The notes below the pieces were generated by a model. The model worked only from the letters and a program-made list of their open reading frames with translations. It had not been told where the DNA came from and searched no databases. The translations under genes were made by a program, and so were the position numbers. Below are positions 22,005-32,900 of a DNA stretch of 64,000 nucleotides, one piece after another (the stretch's first letter is position 1; each line of letters begins with the position of its first letter). The stretch is from Taudactylus pleione (lineage: Eukaryota; Chordata; Amphibia; Anura; Myobatrachidae): contig JAUIMM010000519.1 of assembly GCA_031769625.1 (NCBI GenBank), positions 1,545,501 to 1,609,500 on the forward strand. Direction: 5' to 3'.

Positions 22005-22207
22005 GCTTAAAAAGTGGGAGGTACATATAGAAACCATTGTAATTCCTACACCGTTCACCTCATTCGGATGTAATTACCCTCAAATTAAATCTGAAAGTCT
22101 GCAGTTAAAGTACATCTTGTTTGTTTAATTTCAAAGCCATTGTGGTGGTGAATAGAGGCCAAAATATGAAAATTCTGTCAATGTCCCAATATTTATGCAC
22201 CTGACTG
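22005..22207 (+). mobile_element. Tc1-like 3' end fragment
   Basis: From CTTAAAAAGTGGGAGGTACA to CACCTGACTG this matches the right terminal repeat of the intact Tc1 element at 49964-51598, followed by TA. The rest of the element is missing. Confidence 0.85.
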
Positions 22208-22356
22208 TATATATTAATCCATAACAAATACACTGAATTACATTACACACACATAGACTTACATGCATACACATACGCGCAATGCAAACTAGCGAAACTA
22301 CACAATATTCTCACACTTACACATACAATAATGTATGAAAAGGTTCCTTCACATTA

Positions 22357-22669
22357 TGGAGCGTACACACGGTCAGATTTGTCAGATTTGTCAGATGAAC
22401 GATTGAACGATTTTACCAAAGTTTTGAACGATTTGAATGATTTGAACGATTTTTGACTGCATTAAAATGAATGGAATCGTCCAAGTCTGACTGCAAACCC
22501 ATCAGATGTCAGATATCGTTATCTGACAAACGGGAACGCGCATCGTTGATCGTCCATCGTTCAGGCATGTCAGATATGAACGATTTTCCTTCAGATATGA
22601 ACGACTGAACGATTTTTAAATCGTTATCGTTCATATCTGAAGGAAAAATCTGATCGTGTGTATGCACCA
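22357..22669. mobile_element. MITE rich in CGATTT repeats
   Basis: The ends TGGAGCGTACACACGGTCAG and CTGATCGTGTGTATGCACCA are inverted repeats flanked by TA (TTA/TAA). The interior repeats GAACGATTT-like words many times and contains further inverted copies such as CAGATATGAACGA. No coding capacity. Confidence 0.75.
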
Positions 22670-22933
22670 TAAAAACGTGATAGAGGTTTTAGTAGCATAT
22701 AATTATGTTGTGAAATGTATGTATATGGTATTTAAAGTATAGAACTACTAGACATGTCTTGTTTGGTACCATTCTAAATCCCTGTTTATTTGCAGATCTT
22801 CGGTTCTATCGGCAAGGAGATCGCAGCATGCGTTCGCAAGATATGAATTATAGGTTAGAATGTATCTCTGTATGTAGTGTTTTTTATTAGTTCTTCGGTG
22901 GGAAACCTACACAAAGAAGCAGTTGGAAAGCAG
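22670..22933. other. Unassigned end of the LTR-like interior
   Basis: No clear polypurine tract directly before the 3' repeat; the last bases read TTGGAAAGCAG. No gene seen. Confidence 0.4.
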
Positions 22934-23352
22934 ATCCATACCTCTGATGACACCATATGAACTAACCAATGAACGGAGTGACCTGAAGCAAGAACCAATG
23001 AGCATCTGTTATTCTGTGCCTTTGTTATCTCTGAAACCTGTACCAAATATAGGCTTGTGAGCTGGGGCAGTAGTCAGTCATTCTCTATATCCTTGGGTGA
23101 AGGTGACCGCAGATTCAGGATTGAAATACTGCAAACTGGGCCAGTGCGCACGCATATGTATCGGTTTGTACCTTTGTATTTACTTGCTTTTTGCGCTAAT
23201 TGTGTTATATCTAAGCATGTAACTTTCTTTTTATTCTAATATAACTTTTTGTGTTTTGGAACCACAACTGGATTGGAAAGCAATTATTTCTTATGCGACT
23301 TGTAGCGCTAAATAGCAACATTTTGGGTATATAGATTTAGGGGTATCAATAG
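22934..23352 (+). repeat. 3' LTR-like direct repeat
   Basis: Same sequence and orientation as 8806-9220, ending GGGTATCAATAG, after which the hAT minisatellite resumes with CCCATTAAGCAATG. The few differences between the copies suggest a fairly recent insertion compared with other elements here. Confidence 0.65.
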
Positions 23353-24047
23353 CCCATTAAGCAATGTCCCCAGTAGCTGTGCCCTTTATGCAATGCCCCC
23401 TGTAGCTGTTCCCCTTCTTCAATGCCCCCTGTAGTTGTGCCCCTTAAGCAAAGCCCCCAGTAGTTTTGACTTTTATGCAGTGCCCCCTGTAGCTGTGCTC
23501 ATTATTCAATGCCCCAATAGTTGTGCCCATTATGCAATGCCACCAGTAGTTGTGCCTATTATGCAATGCCCCCAGTAGTTGTGCCCCTTCTGCAATGCCC
23601 CCTGTAATCATGCGCCCTAAGGTAGTGCCCCAAGTTCTAGCTCCCCCTCTCTCCCCACACCCCTAAGAAGAAACTTACCTGTCTTCATGCTGGCACCACT
23701 CCACACCGTCAGGGTTCCCGAGTCCCACCTTCGCTGCTGCCGCCACTTCTGCTGCCTGATGGATCTGACTGGATCCAGCAGGCATGCAGGCTTCTCACTA
23801 CTGGGAATGCTGGCTTTTGAAGCGATCAGAGGCTTCTTTAGTCACTGATCACTTCAGAGACCAGCGTTCTCAGTACCACTGGGGGCATGCCGAGCAGGGA
23901 GCCAGGAGCCGCAAGGGAGACATAAAAGAGCCGCATGCGGCTCGAGAACCGCGGGTTGGCCACCCCTGCGCTAGGGAATTTGCTGGTTTACTATACCAAA
24001 ATGTGCCTAAGTTGCAATGCGATGTGAATAACTAGACCTCACCAAAA

Positions 24048-24212
24048 GCCTGTGCTGATTAATTTGATATGAAACACTTGTATATCTGTGTGCGACTGAG
24101 TGTAAATGGAACTTGCCGTGAGAAAAAGCCGTACCGGCTGCATTGCAGCTGATTCAGAGACTCAGTCGCACACTGATATACAAGTGTCACATATCAAATA
24201 ATCAGCACAGCA
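24048..24212. repeat. Fold-back element
   Basis: The arms GTGCTGATTAATTTGATATG...GTGTGCGACTGAGT and ACTCAGTCGCACAC...ATATCAAATAATCAGCAC pair over about 50 bp with a 60-bp loop. Probably a small MITE; no target duplication identified. Confidence 0.6.
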
Positions 24213-24349
24213 TCACATTGCAACATACTGTAGACTCATTTTCAGCAAAAATGCCGCAGAAAGCCGCCTGGCGCTAGCAGAGTCTCACGGGACCTGGCTG
24301 ACCGAGCTGGCTGTTTGGTGCAAATGAAGCACAAATGTACGAGGACACA

Positions 24350-25055
24350 TCTGTAGATAGATAGATAGATTGCAGTAATCAAATGCAGACAAGTTGAAAT
24401 TTAGGGCCTGATTCAGAGTAGGACGCTCTGAAAGAGTGCTCGCTCTGAATCAGGGCGTTTTTTTTTTTTTGGTGCGGCCTCCGGGCCGCTCGCATAGCTG
24501 TCGGTGCCCACCCACAGCTATTGCGAGCGGCCAGGTGATGGTCGCGATGGTCGAGACCATCGCGACCATCGGGGCTTGCGACGAGACCCTTGCGGTAGGG
24601 TCTCGTTCCCGCAAGTCCCAGTGAGCTTCCGGCTCTTAATAGAGCCGGAAGCTCACCACTGATCAGTGAGGACGCCTCCAAACGGCAGGCGTTCCATCGG
24701 GACCGCCTTTGTTTGGCCAGCCACCCCTCTGCCCGCCTCCAAAACGGTGCGAGCTGTCGATCAAAATCGACAGCCATCCCCTTTTGGTGCGAGACCCGGA
24801 GCAACGGAGCGCCCGGCGCTAGCCGGGTCTCACGCATGCGCACGTCGGAGCCGCACGTCGGAGCCGGCTCCGGTGCACGCATGTGCAGTGGCCAAACATC
24901 GACCCGCTTGCGAACGGGTCCGAATCAGGCCCTTAGTTTGTCAATGCTTTATATGAAACTTAGTAATTAGCTATATCTGCAAATATGACATATAACTGTA
25001 TGGTTAGCTTATTTATACTTAAATGTTATTTGAAAATAATATTAGATGACAGATA
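24350..25055. repeat. Satellite array, segment 2, interrupted by a MITE
   Basis: A core block starts (ATTGCAGTAATCAAATGCAG), is interrupted by the MITE at 24404-24932, and resumes with CTGTATGGTTAGCTTATTTA and TTATTTGAAAATAATATTAG. The middle of the core is missing. Confidence 0.75.
24404..24932. mobile_element. Serial-hairpin MITE, family C, copy 2
   Basis: The ends are GGGCCTGATTCAGAG and CGAATCAGGCCC with TTA on both sides, the classical PIF/Harbinger duplication. Stems include GATGGTCGCGATGGTC and complement, CGAGACCCT/AGGGTCTCG, GTGAGCTTCCGGCTCT/AGAGCCGGAAGCTCAC and GAGACCCGG/CCGGGTCTC. The left end folds back on an internal inverted terminus (CTCTGAATCAGGGC). Its position inside a satellite core block shows it inserted after the array formed. 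Confidence 0.82.
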
Positions 25056-25059
25056 GAAA

Positions 25060-25925
25060 GATTCCAAAAAGGAACCCTAATCAAGGTGCTAGGAGAATCC
25101 AAATATAAATATGAATATAAACAGGTGCTGGGTTGCAGCCGTGTAGAGCAGGGTCAGTGCTCTTAATCAGATTCTGATGGAAACTGATAACATATAATAC
25201 AAAACAGGACATAGCGCAAAAGACTCATCACCTACCAATATATTAAAAGTGAAAAGGTTTTAATATCTCATATAAAAATCTGATATAATCAATAACAGTG
25301 ACAATACCGATAATTAACAACAATATGTCTAATAAATAGCCAGTGGATGCAATGATACAGCCATACAACTATTGCATTGATGTATATGGATACATGTTAC
25401 CAGTAAAACTGAGTCCGTGGAAACTGGAGTTATACAGTTCTGCCCTCCATAGGAGGTCTCCTATATGGTATGTCCACGGATAGTCCAATTATGTAATGCA
25501 CAAGGTGAGTGAAGCAACTGTGTGTAGACTTCTGTGGAACTGAAAACCACAAAGGACTAATAAATCCTCACCGCTATAGTCCTGCTGGCCGCCGAATGCA
25601 GGCTCCAAATCGCTCCAGAAATGACCAGTGTGCAGTCGTGCAAACCTCCAGGTGTTTAAGCTGGTGCGGGAGCAGGAACCGTGATGTATATGCAGCAAAT
25701 GCCCGAGGGAATTCCGCTGCAGTCTTCAGCCCTCGGGAATTTGCTGCATATACATCATGGCTCCTGCTCTCGCACCAGCTTAAACACCTGGAGGTGACCT
25801 GGATCAGGCATCGGGAAGGGAGGGTTAGGAGACGGGAAAGGTTAGGATACCTACTAACAGGTGTCGGTATCCTAACCCTGTTGGGATGCTGGCGTCGTGA
25901 TTCCCGTACCCATCCCGTATGATTT
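25060..25925. other. Unclassified insertion in the satellite, with fold-backs
   Basis: Unlike the surrounding satellite. It holds a strong fold-back at 25645-25800 (CTCCAGGTGTTTAAGCTGGT against ACCAGCTTAAACACCTGGAG) with loop GGGAATTCCGCTGCAG, and a smaller one near 25838-25880 (GGTTAGGATACC / GGTATCCTAACC). The first 400 bp resemble the untranslated ends of a retroelement but have no motif I can name. Confidence 0.45.
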
Positions 25926-26560
25926 ATACTATAGACTGATAGATATAACTTTAGATGGACAGATAATTAGAAGATTGATTTGTACTATAGATTGATAGAT
26001 TGAAGTAATTTAGATAAAAAGATACATTGATTTTATTCTATAGATTGCAGAAATGTATCACCCCAGTAGGCTGATCATATGACTGGCTAACATCATAGAC
26101 AGCTTTTGTGATGTCACTCAGCTTTTGGAATCTCCCAGCTTGACAATATAACGGTCAGTTGTTAGGTATACAGTATCTGCAGATATGACATAACAAGGTA
26201 GGGTTAGCTTATTTAAACCTAAATGTAATTTGAAAATAATATTAGATCAATAAATAGATTGATTTATACTGTAGATTATTAAATTGCAGTAATTTAGAAA
26301 AATAGATTTTATACTACAGATTGATAGATTGCAGTAATTTAGATAAAAAGATAGATTGATTTATACTATAGATTTATATATTGTAGTAATTAAGATAAAC
26401 TGATTGATTAATTTATACTATAGATTGCAATAAATTAGAGAGATATATCGACAGATAGATTTATTCTATAGTAGATTGATAGATTGCATAATAATTTACA
26501 AGTACAGATAGATAGATTTATACTATATATTGCAATAATATAGATAGATAAAATCATGGC
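25926..26560. repeat. Satellite array, segment 3
   Basis: One core block near 26045-26245 followed by several spacer units of the TTTATACTATAGATTG type. Confidence 0.75.
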
Positions 26561-26935
26561 TATAACGATATCTATCTTGTATCTGTGCTACTGACACTTG
26601 TATTACAGTTTCTTTTTAATATTGGGGTGATTGTTGTTATGTTGCAAGTGTATTTATGTGGGTTTTTATTGTGTTTATTTGCAGCACTGTATTGCTGTTG
26701 GTTGCTAAGGTTAGGTTGCTGTTCTACTCACAGGATTTTCAGCGGGCGGCTCTGGGGGTCGGACGCCGGTGGGCTGCAGGTGAGTAATCCACATATGATT
26801 ACTGTGGCTATATATGTTGATGTTGTACGTCATTTATTTATCTATTGCTGTCCCTGACGAAAGGGGAAATTCCGAAATGTTGGATAAATCAAGGACCGTT
26901 TTATTGCTTAAACAAGTCTATCGAGTGCCGCCCTA
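26561..26935 (+). mobile_element. Penelope-like 3' end fragment (probable)
   Basis: A non-satellite insertion ending with a hammerhead-like motif (CTGACGA...GAAA) and the phrase TGTTGGATAAATC. Penelope-like pseudo-LTRs commonly end this way. No coding part remains. The GCAG/GTGAGT phrase near 26776 may be chance. Confidence 0.45.
26854..26877 (+). ncRNA. Hammerhead-like motif
   Basis: CTGACGA matches the CUGANGA box exactly and GAAA follows after 13 bases. Stem II could only be two or three base pairs, so folding is doubtful without neighbouring stems. Confidence 0.45.
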
Positions 26936-27749
26936 TTTGTCGATTTAGATAGCTAGATATAGATATTTAGATAGATTGATTGATTTATACTAAAGATTAA
27001 TGAATTGCAGGAATTTATCACCTCAGTAGGCTGATCATATGACTGGCTAACATCATAGACACCCTTTGTGATGTCACTCAGCTTTGGTATCTCACTGCTT
27101 AGCATAAAATGTTCAGTTGTTACCTATACAGTATCTGCAGATATGACATTACATGGTATGGTTAGCCTATTTAAACCTAAATGTTATTGAAAAATATATT
27201 AGATAGATAGATATAGATTTATGCTGTAGATTTAGAGATAATATAATATTAGATAGATAGACTGATTTATACTATAAATTGATAACAGTAATTTAAATAA
27301 ATTGATTTACACTATAGATTGAGAGTTTGCAGTAATTTAGATAAATATATAGCTAGATAGATTGAAGAAATGTATCACCTTTAGTAAGCTGGTCATGTGA
27401 CTGGCTAACATCATAGAGAGTTTTTTTAATGTCACTCAGTTTTGGAATCTCACAGCTTGACATAAAATGGTCAGTTGTTACCTATAAAGTGTCTGCAGAT
27501 ATGACATAACATGGTATGGTTACCTTATTTAGACCTAAATGTTATTTGAAAATAAAATAGACAGATAGATAGCTTTACACTATAGAGTGATAGATTGCAG
27601 TAATTTAGATTAATCCGGTAGATTGATTTATACTATAGATTGCAGAAATATATCAACTCAGTAGGCTGATCACATGACTGGCTAACATCATAGACAGCCT
27701 TTGTGATGTCATTGAGGTTTAGAATCTCACTGCTTGGCACAAAACGGTC
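26936..27749. repeat. Satellite array, segment 4
   Basis: Core blocks near 27005, 27366 and 27645. The stretch 27330-27745 is closely similar to 29850-30345 and to 39050-39540, including the TTTTTTTAATGTCACTCAG variant, which reveals a higher-order arrangement. Confidence 0.8.
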
Positions 27750-28171
27750 GGTATAGGGGGACCATTACTGGGGGCACTGTATAAGGGACACTGCTGGGAG
27801 CCCCTTACACTACAGTGGGCATTGCGTGTAAGGGGCACTATTACTGTCTGCATTATATGTAAGGGACTCTATTGCTACGGGCATTGTATAAGGGGCACTA
27901 CTACTGTGGGCATTATGTATAAGGGGCACTACTGTTTGTCATAACGTGAATAAGGGACACTACTATGTGGAGTAATGTGAATAAGATTGTGCTGCTGTGT
28001 GGCATTATTTGAATCGGGGGTACTATTGCATGATCATGCCCCTTTCTTGTGAAACCACGCCCATCCTTGCGAAGTATGCCTATGGTGCGCTGTCCCTTTA
28101 TAAAAAACTTTGAGGCAGGGCCCAAACTTATAATTTGCAGGGGGGCTCCAAACGCCCTAGCACCGGTCCTG
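27750..28171. mobile_element. hAT-type element, right half only
   Basis: Matches the right half of the element at 31707-32730, through CATAACGTGAATAAGGGACA and ending CTAGCACCGGTCCTG. The left terminus is missing: the sequence starts abruptly inside a satellite core block after AAACGGTCGG. That edge probably marks a duplication breakpoint. Confidence 0.75.
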
Positions 28172-28254
28172 GATTGAGCTATATTATAGATAGATAAATT
28201 GCAGTAATTGAATTGATTTATACTATAGATTTCAGTAAGCTATATCTATACAGT

Positions 28255-28296
<42 letters not shown>

Positions 28297-29612
28297 TGAT
28301 TAATATTAAAAATTTGTAGATTGCAGAAATGTATGATCTCAGTAGGCTGATAATGTGACTAGTTAACATCATAGTGTCACAAGTCGCCAACGCACCTTGT
28401 TACATACCCATGTTCTGGTTATCTCTCCTCCTCCGGGTCATCATGTTCACCAGCCACACGCCCAGACTTCTGCCCCTGTGCAACGTACATGCAATACTCG
28501 GATGACACCTTCTGTTGCTAGGAGATTAGGAAGCCGCACCTCGGCCCTCAAGGCCGCATCTCACAGCCTGAATACCCATCAGCTCTCAAAGCCGCACCAC
28601 GGCCCGGCTTTCTAACCGCACCTCCCTGCAAGAGTACTCATCGGCCCTTATAGGCGCATCTCAGCTTCGAAAGACGCACCTAGACTCAATTGTACTATCC
28701 TTGCCAGTGTCCACAATGGTCGCTTTAACGTCCAGTGGCCTTCAGGGTAGCCGTGGTTCTAAGACTCTCACACGGTGATTCCTAGGAGACCATAACACAT
28801 AGACAGCCTTTGTGATGTCACTCAACTTTGGAATCTCTCTGCTTGGCATAAAAAATATCTGCAGATATGACATAACAAGGTAGGGTTAGCTTATTTAAAC
28901 CTAATGTTATTTGAAAATAATATTAGATCAATAAATAGATATATTTATTCTGTAGATTGGTTGATTGATAATCTAATATTAGATGAGAGATAAATTGATT
29001 GATAGATTGCAGTAATTTAGATAGATAGATTTATTTATTTATTGTGAAGATTGCAGTCATGTATTAACTCAGTAGGCTGATCATGTGACTGGCTAACATC
29101 ATAGACCTCCTTTGTGATGTCACTCAGCTTTGGAATCTCACATCTTAGCATAAAACTGTCTGTTGTTAGCTGCACAGTATCTGCAGATATGACATAACAC
29201 GGTAGGGTTAGCTTATTTAAACCTACATGTTGTTTAAAAATAATATTAGATCGATAAATAGATTGACAGAGTACAGTAAATTAAATAGATTGATTGGTCT
29301 TTAGTATAGATTGATAGAGTACAGTAATTTAGATAAATAGATAGATTAATTTATATACACTATAATTGATAGATAGCAGTCATTTAGAAAAATGATAGAT
29401 TGATTTATACTATAGATTGATTGATTTATACTATAGATTGATTGCAATAATGTAAATAGATCAATTGATTTATATTATAGATTGATAGAGTGCAATAATT
29501 TAGATAATTAGATAGATTTATACTACAGATTACAGTAAGATACAGTATATCTACAGTATATAGATAGATTAATTGATTTATACTAAAGATTGATAGATTG
29601 TAGAAATGTATC
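28172..29612. repeat. Satellite array, segment 5 (block B, copy 1)
   Basis: Spacer units, a GATA run at 28255-28300, a core block split by the insertion at 28374-28797, and another core near 29050. The block recurs as 32731-34579 and, less completely, at 46971-47162 with 54478-55245. Confidence 0.8.
28374..28797. mobile_element. Unclassified 424-bp insertion in a satellite core
   Basis: It splits AACATCATA / CATAGACAGCC in a core block, apparently with CATA on both sides. The same insertion is at 32901-33717, where it carries a later MITE, and is absent from the third block copy at about 47140. It begins GTGTCACAAGTCGCC. It contains repeated GGCCGCATCTCA-type phrases but no terminal inverted repeats, so its class is unknown. 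Confidence 0.6.
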
Positions 29613-29850
29613 ACCCCGGCCCCGCCCCCGCTACACAATGCCGAAAAAACAGGTACTGTGAAGCAGGGGGGCAAAATGACGCGAATCGCGTCAGCGCCCC
29701 CCCCCCACTACGGGGGTTTAACAGGTACTGGCAGGGGATGGAGAGGGGGATCGGCGGCAGGTGGGAGGCTTGCCTGCCTTTCTGGGGGCGCGGGAGCTGC
29801 ACCCGTTTATCGGGAGGCTCCCGTCCGAATCGGAAGGGTAGGCAACCCTG
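29613..29850. other. GC-rich unclassified insertion
   Basis: It replaces satellite after GTAGAAATGTATCACC and ends GGTAGGCAACCCTG, after which satellite resumes. Block copy 2 is uninterrupted at the left point. No inverted termini were found. Short overlapping frames on both strands are compositional. Confidence 0.5.
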
Positions 29851-30115
29851 CAGTAATTTAGATAAATATATAGCTAGATAGATTGATTTTATTCTATAGA
29901 TTGAAGAAATTTATCACCTTAGTAGGCTGGTCATGTGACTGGCTAACATCATAGAGTTTTTTTAATGTCACTCAGCTTTGGAATCTCACAGCTTGACATA
30001 AAATGGTCAGTTGTTACCTATAAAGTATCTGCAGATATGACATAACATGGTATGGTTTCCTTATTTAAACCTAAATGTTATTTGAAAATAAAATAGACAG
30101 ATACAGTAGATAGAG

Positions 30116-30169
<54 letters not shown>

Positions 30170-31706
30170 CTTTACACTATAGAGTGATAGATTGCAGTAA
30201 TTTAGATTAATGCGGTAGATTGATTTATACTATAGATTGCAGAAATATATCAACTCAGTAGGCTGATCACATGACTGGCTAACATCATAGACAGCCTTTG
30301 TGATGTCATTGAGGTTTGGAATCTCACTGCTTGGCACAAAACGGTCGGTTTTTAGCTGAACAATATCTGCAGATATGACATAACATGGTATGGTTAGTTT
30401 ATTTATACTGTACCTAAAGTTATTTGAAAATAATATTAGTTCGATAAATAGAAATATATATTTATACAGTAGCTTGATAGATTCATAGAAAATATATTAG
30501 ATACATTCAGGGCCGTAGCTAGGGTAGTGCGGCCGGTGCCATTGCACAGGGCACCACAGGTCAGGGGGCGCTGTTTGGTCCTGTCAAATTTCTGTTTATT
30601 ATCATTCTTGCTTGTAGCTTCCTCTTATTTCATCCCCAGCATCTCCTGGCCTCTCCTATCTCTTCCCTGGCCCTTCCGCTTGAAGCCATGGCCCTTTTTT
30701 GGGTGCATTATGTCCCTTTGAAAAATGAGGGGGGCGCCAATGCTCTTTCTGGCACAGGGCAACAAAAAGTCTAGTTACGGCTCTGGATACATTTATACTA
30801 TAGATTGCAGTAATTTAGATAGATACATTTATTGTATAGATTGCAGACATGCATCACCTCAGTAGGCTGATCATGTGACTGGCTAACATCATAGATAGCC
30901 TTTGTGATGTCACTCAGCTTTAGAGTCTCACTAGTTGACAAAAAACGGTCAGTTGTTAGCTATACAGAATCTGCAGATATTATATAACACAGTAGAGTTC
31001 GCTTATTTAAACCTAAATGCTATTTGAATATATTATTAGATTGACAAATAGATAAATTGAAAGACAGCTATATTTATACTGTAGATTGATAAGATAATAT
31101 AATGTTAGATAAATACATGTATACTATAGATTGATAGATAGCAGTAATTTAGATAGATTGATTTACAGTATACTATAGATTGTAGTAATGTAGACAAATA
31201 TATTTAAACTACAGATTGATAGATTGCAGTAATTTAGATAGATAGCTTGATTGATTTATACTATAGATTGATAGATTACAATAATTTAGATAGATTTATT
31301 CTATATATTGATATATTGCAGTATTTTAGATACATTGACTGATTGAATGATTGATTTATACTATATATTTATAGATTGCAATAATTAAAATAAATAGATA
31401 AATATTGATTTAAACTATAGATTATATATTGCAATAATTTAGATAAATAGATATATTGTATAGATTGCAGACATGTATCACCTCAGTAGGCTGATCACGC
31501 TTAGCATAAAACAGGCAGTTGTTAGCTAAACAATATCTGGCAGATATAACATAACATGGTATGGTTAGCTTACTTAAACCTAAATGTTATTTGAAAATAA
31601 TATTAGATTGATAAATAGATAGAAAAATATATTTATACTGTAAATTGATAGATAATATAATACTAGATAGATAAAAAGATCGATAGATTTATACAATAGA
31701 TTGGGT
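29851..31706. repeat. Satellite array, segment 6 (block C, copy 1)
   Basis: Core blocks near 29905, 30238, 30842 and 31465, and a (GATA)n run near 30110-30170. The core at 31465 lacks its middle part; the same deletion is in the core at 40535, which marks these as corresponding units. A hAT element sits at 30508-30785. Confidence 0.8.
30508..30785. mobile_element. hAT-type MITE, 278 bp
   Basis: The termini CAGGGCCGTAGCTAGGG and CTAGTTACGGCTCTG are inverted repeats. Both sides carry the perfect 8-bp duplication GATACATT, as expected of hAT. The corresponding position in the second block (about 39.66 kb) is uninterrupted, so it inserted after the duplication. No transposase. Confidence 0.88.
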
Positions 31707-32730
31707 CAGGGCCGGTGCAACCAGCTCAGTAGAGCATGCACTGCAGGGAAGCGCCAGGCTGGAGAGGCGCTCTCCCTGCAGATGCTGCTGAGGTCACCTC
31801 TTAAGTGTAGTGCAGACCGCAGTGAGTGCAGTCCGCACTACACAGAAACACACACACCGCCGCAGGAGCCGGGTAGTGCACTCGAACTACCCAGCGGTGG
31901 TGTGTGTGTTTCAGCAGCCAATGAAAGTCAGACAGACTCTCATTGACTGTTGCATCCACAGAGGGAGGCGGGCTAAAGCTCACTCATGAGCTCCGCCTTC
32001 CGGCTCCCGCAGTGGGTGATGGGAGAGATGTCATCATGTCTCTCACATAGTACCAAGCGGGCCGGGAGGACGGAGGAGCGGACAGAGGCGGGAGCAGGAG
32101 CGGGGATTCAGGTAAATGTTTTTTTTTTGTATAGGGAGGACTACTACTGGGGGCACTGTAAAGAGGGGACTACTACTGGGGGCACTGCATAGGGGGACCA
32201 CTACTGTTGGCACTGTATAAGGGGCACTGCATGGGGGGACCACTACTGGGGGCACTGTATAAGGAGAACTGCATAGGGGGGATCACTACTGGGGGCACTG
32301 CATAGGGGGGGACCACTACTGGGGGCACTGTATAAGAGGCACTACTGGGAGCTCTGCATAGGGGGGACCACTACTGGAGGCACTATATAAGGGGCACTAT
32401 TACTGTCTGCATTATATGTAAGGGACACTATTGCTACGGGCATTGTATAAGGGGCACGACTACTGTGGGCATTATGTATAAGGGGCACTACTGTTTGTCA
32501 TAACGTGAATAAGGGACACTACTATGTGGAGTAATGTGAATAAGATTGTGCTGCTGTGTGGCATTATTTGAATCAGGGGTACTATTGCATGACCATGCCC
32601 CTTTCTTATGAAACCACGCCCATCCTTGCGAAGTGCGCCTATGGTGCGCTGTCCCTTTATAAAAAAATTCGAAGCAGGGCGCAAACTTATAATTTGCAGG
32701 GGGGTTCCAACCGTCCTAGCACCGGCCCTG
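31707..32730. mobile_element. hAT-type element, 1,024 bp
   Basis: Begins CAGGGCCGGTGCAACC and ends CTAGCACCGGCCCTG. The flanks GATTGGGT and GTTTGAGT agree at six of eight positions, a decayed 8-bp duplication. The interior has a minisatellite (GGGGGCACTGTATAAGGGG-like units, about 32110-32470). A half copy sits at 27750-28171. Short frames through the repeat are not genes. Confidence 0.8.
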
Positions 32731-32900
32731 GTTTGAGTTATATTATAGATAGATTGCAGTAATTTAATTGAGTTATACTATAGATTTCAGTAAGCTATAT
32801 CTATACAGTATAGATAGATATATAGATTTATATTAAAAATTGATAGATTGCAGAAATGTATGACCTCAGTAGGCTGATAATGTGACTAGTTAACATCATA

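Larger units (their letters stand above)
9221..22933 (+). mobile_element. Interior of the LTR-like element, heavily interrupted
   Basis: The interior is bounded by the two direct repeats. After removing the MITEs (9455-9896, 15707-15937, 22357-22669), the DIRS element and a Tc1 fragment, roughly 6-7 kb remain. They include a leader with the splice-donor-like GCAG/GTAAGA at 9311-9320 and a possible Gag start at 10773. No protease, reverse transcriptase, integrase or envelope frame is visible, so the element is non-coding, badly decayed or of a kind I do not recognise. If it is an endogenous retrovirus it is a dead copy. Confidence 0.45.
7944..23968. mobile_element. hAT-type non-autonomous element split by a 14-15 kb insertion
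   Basis: The left end is CAGGGGTGGCCAACCAG and the right end GGGTTGGCCACCCCTG. Both sides carry the perfect 8-bp duplication CGCTAGGG; 8-bp duplications with CAGGGG-type termini are typical of hAT elements. Its own sequence is only about 7944-8655 and 23353-23968. The halves share a minisatellite of about 30 bp built on a CAATGCCCCCTGTAGTTGTG-like unit. Everything between came later. AAAGAGCC near the left end and AGAGCCGCATGCGGCTCG near the right end are further internal sequence. No transposase seen. Confidence 0.85.

Noticed and set aside
30527..30721. 64-codon frame in the hAT MITE as a small membrane protein
   Set aside because: It lies wholly within a non-autonomous element bounded by 8-bp duplications; hydrophobicity is compositional.
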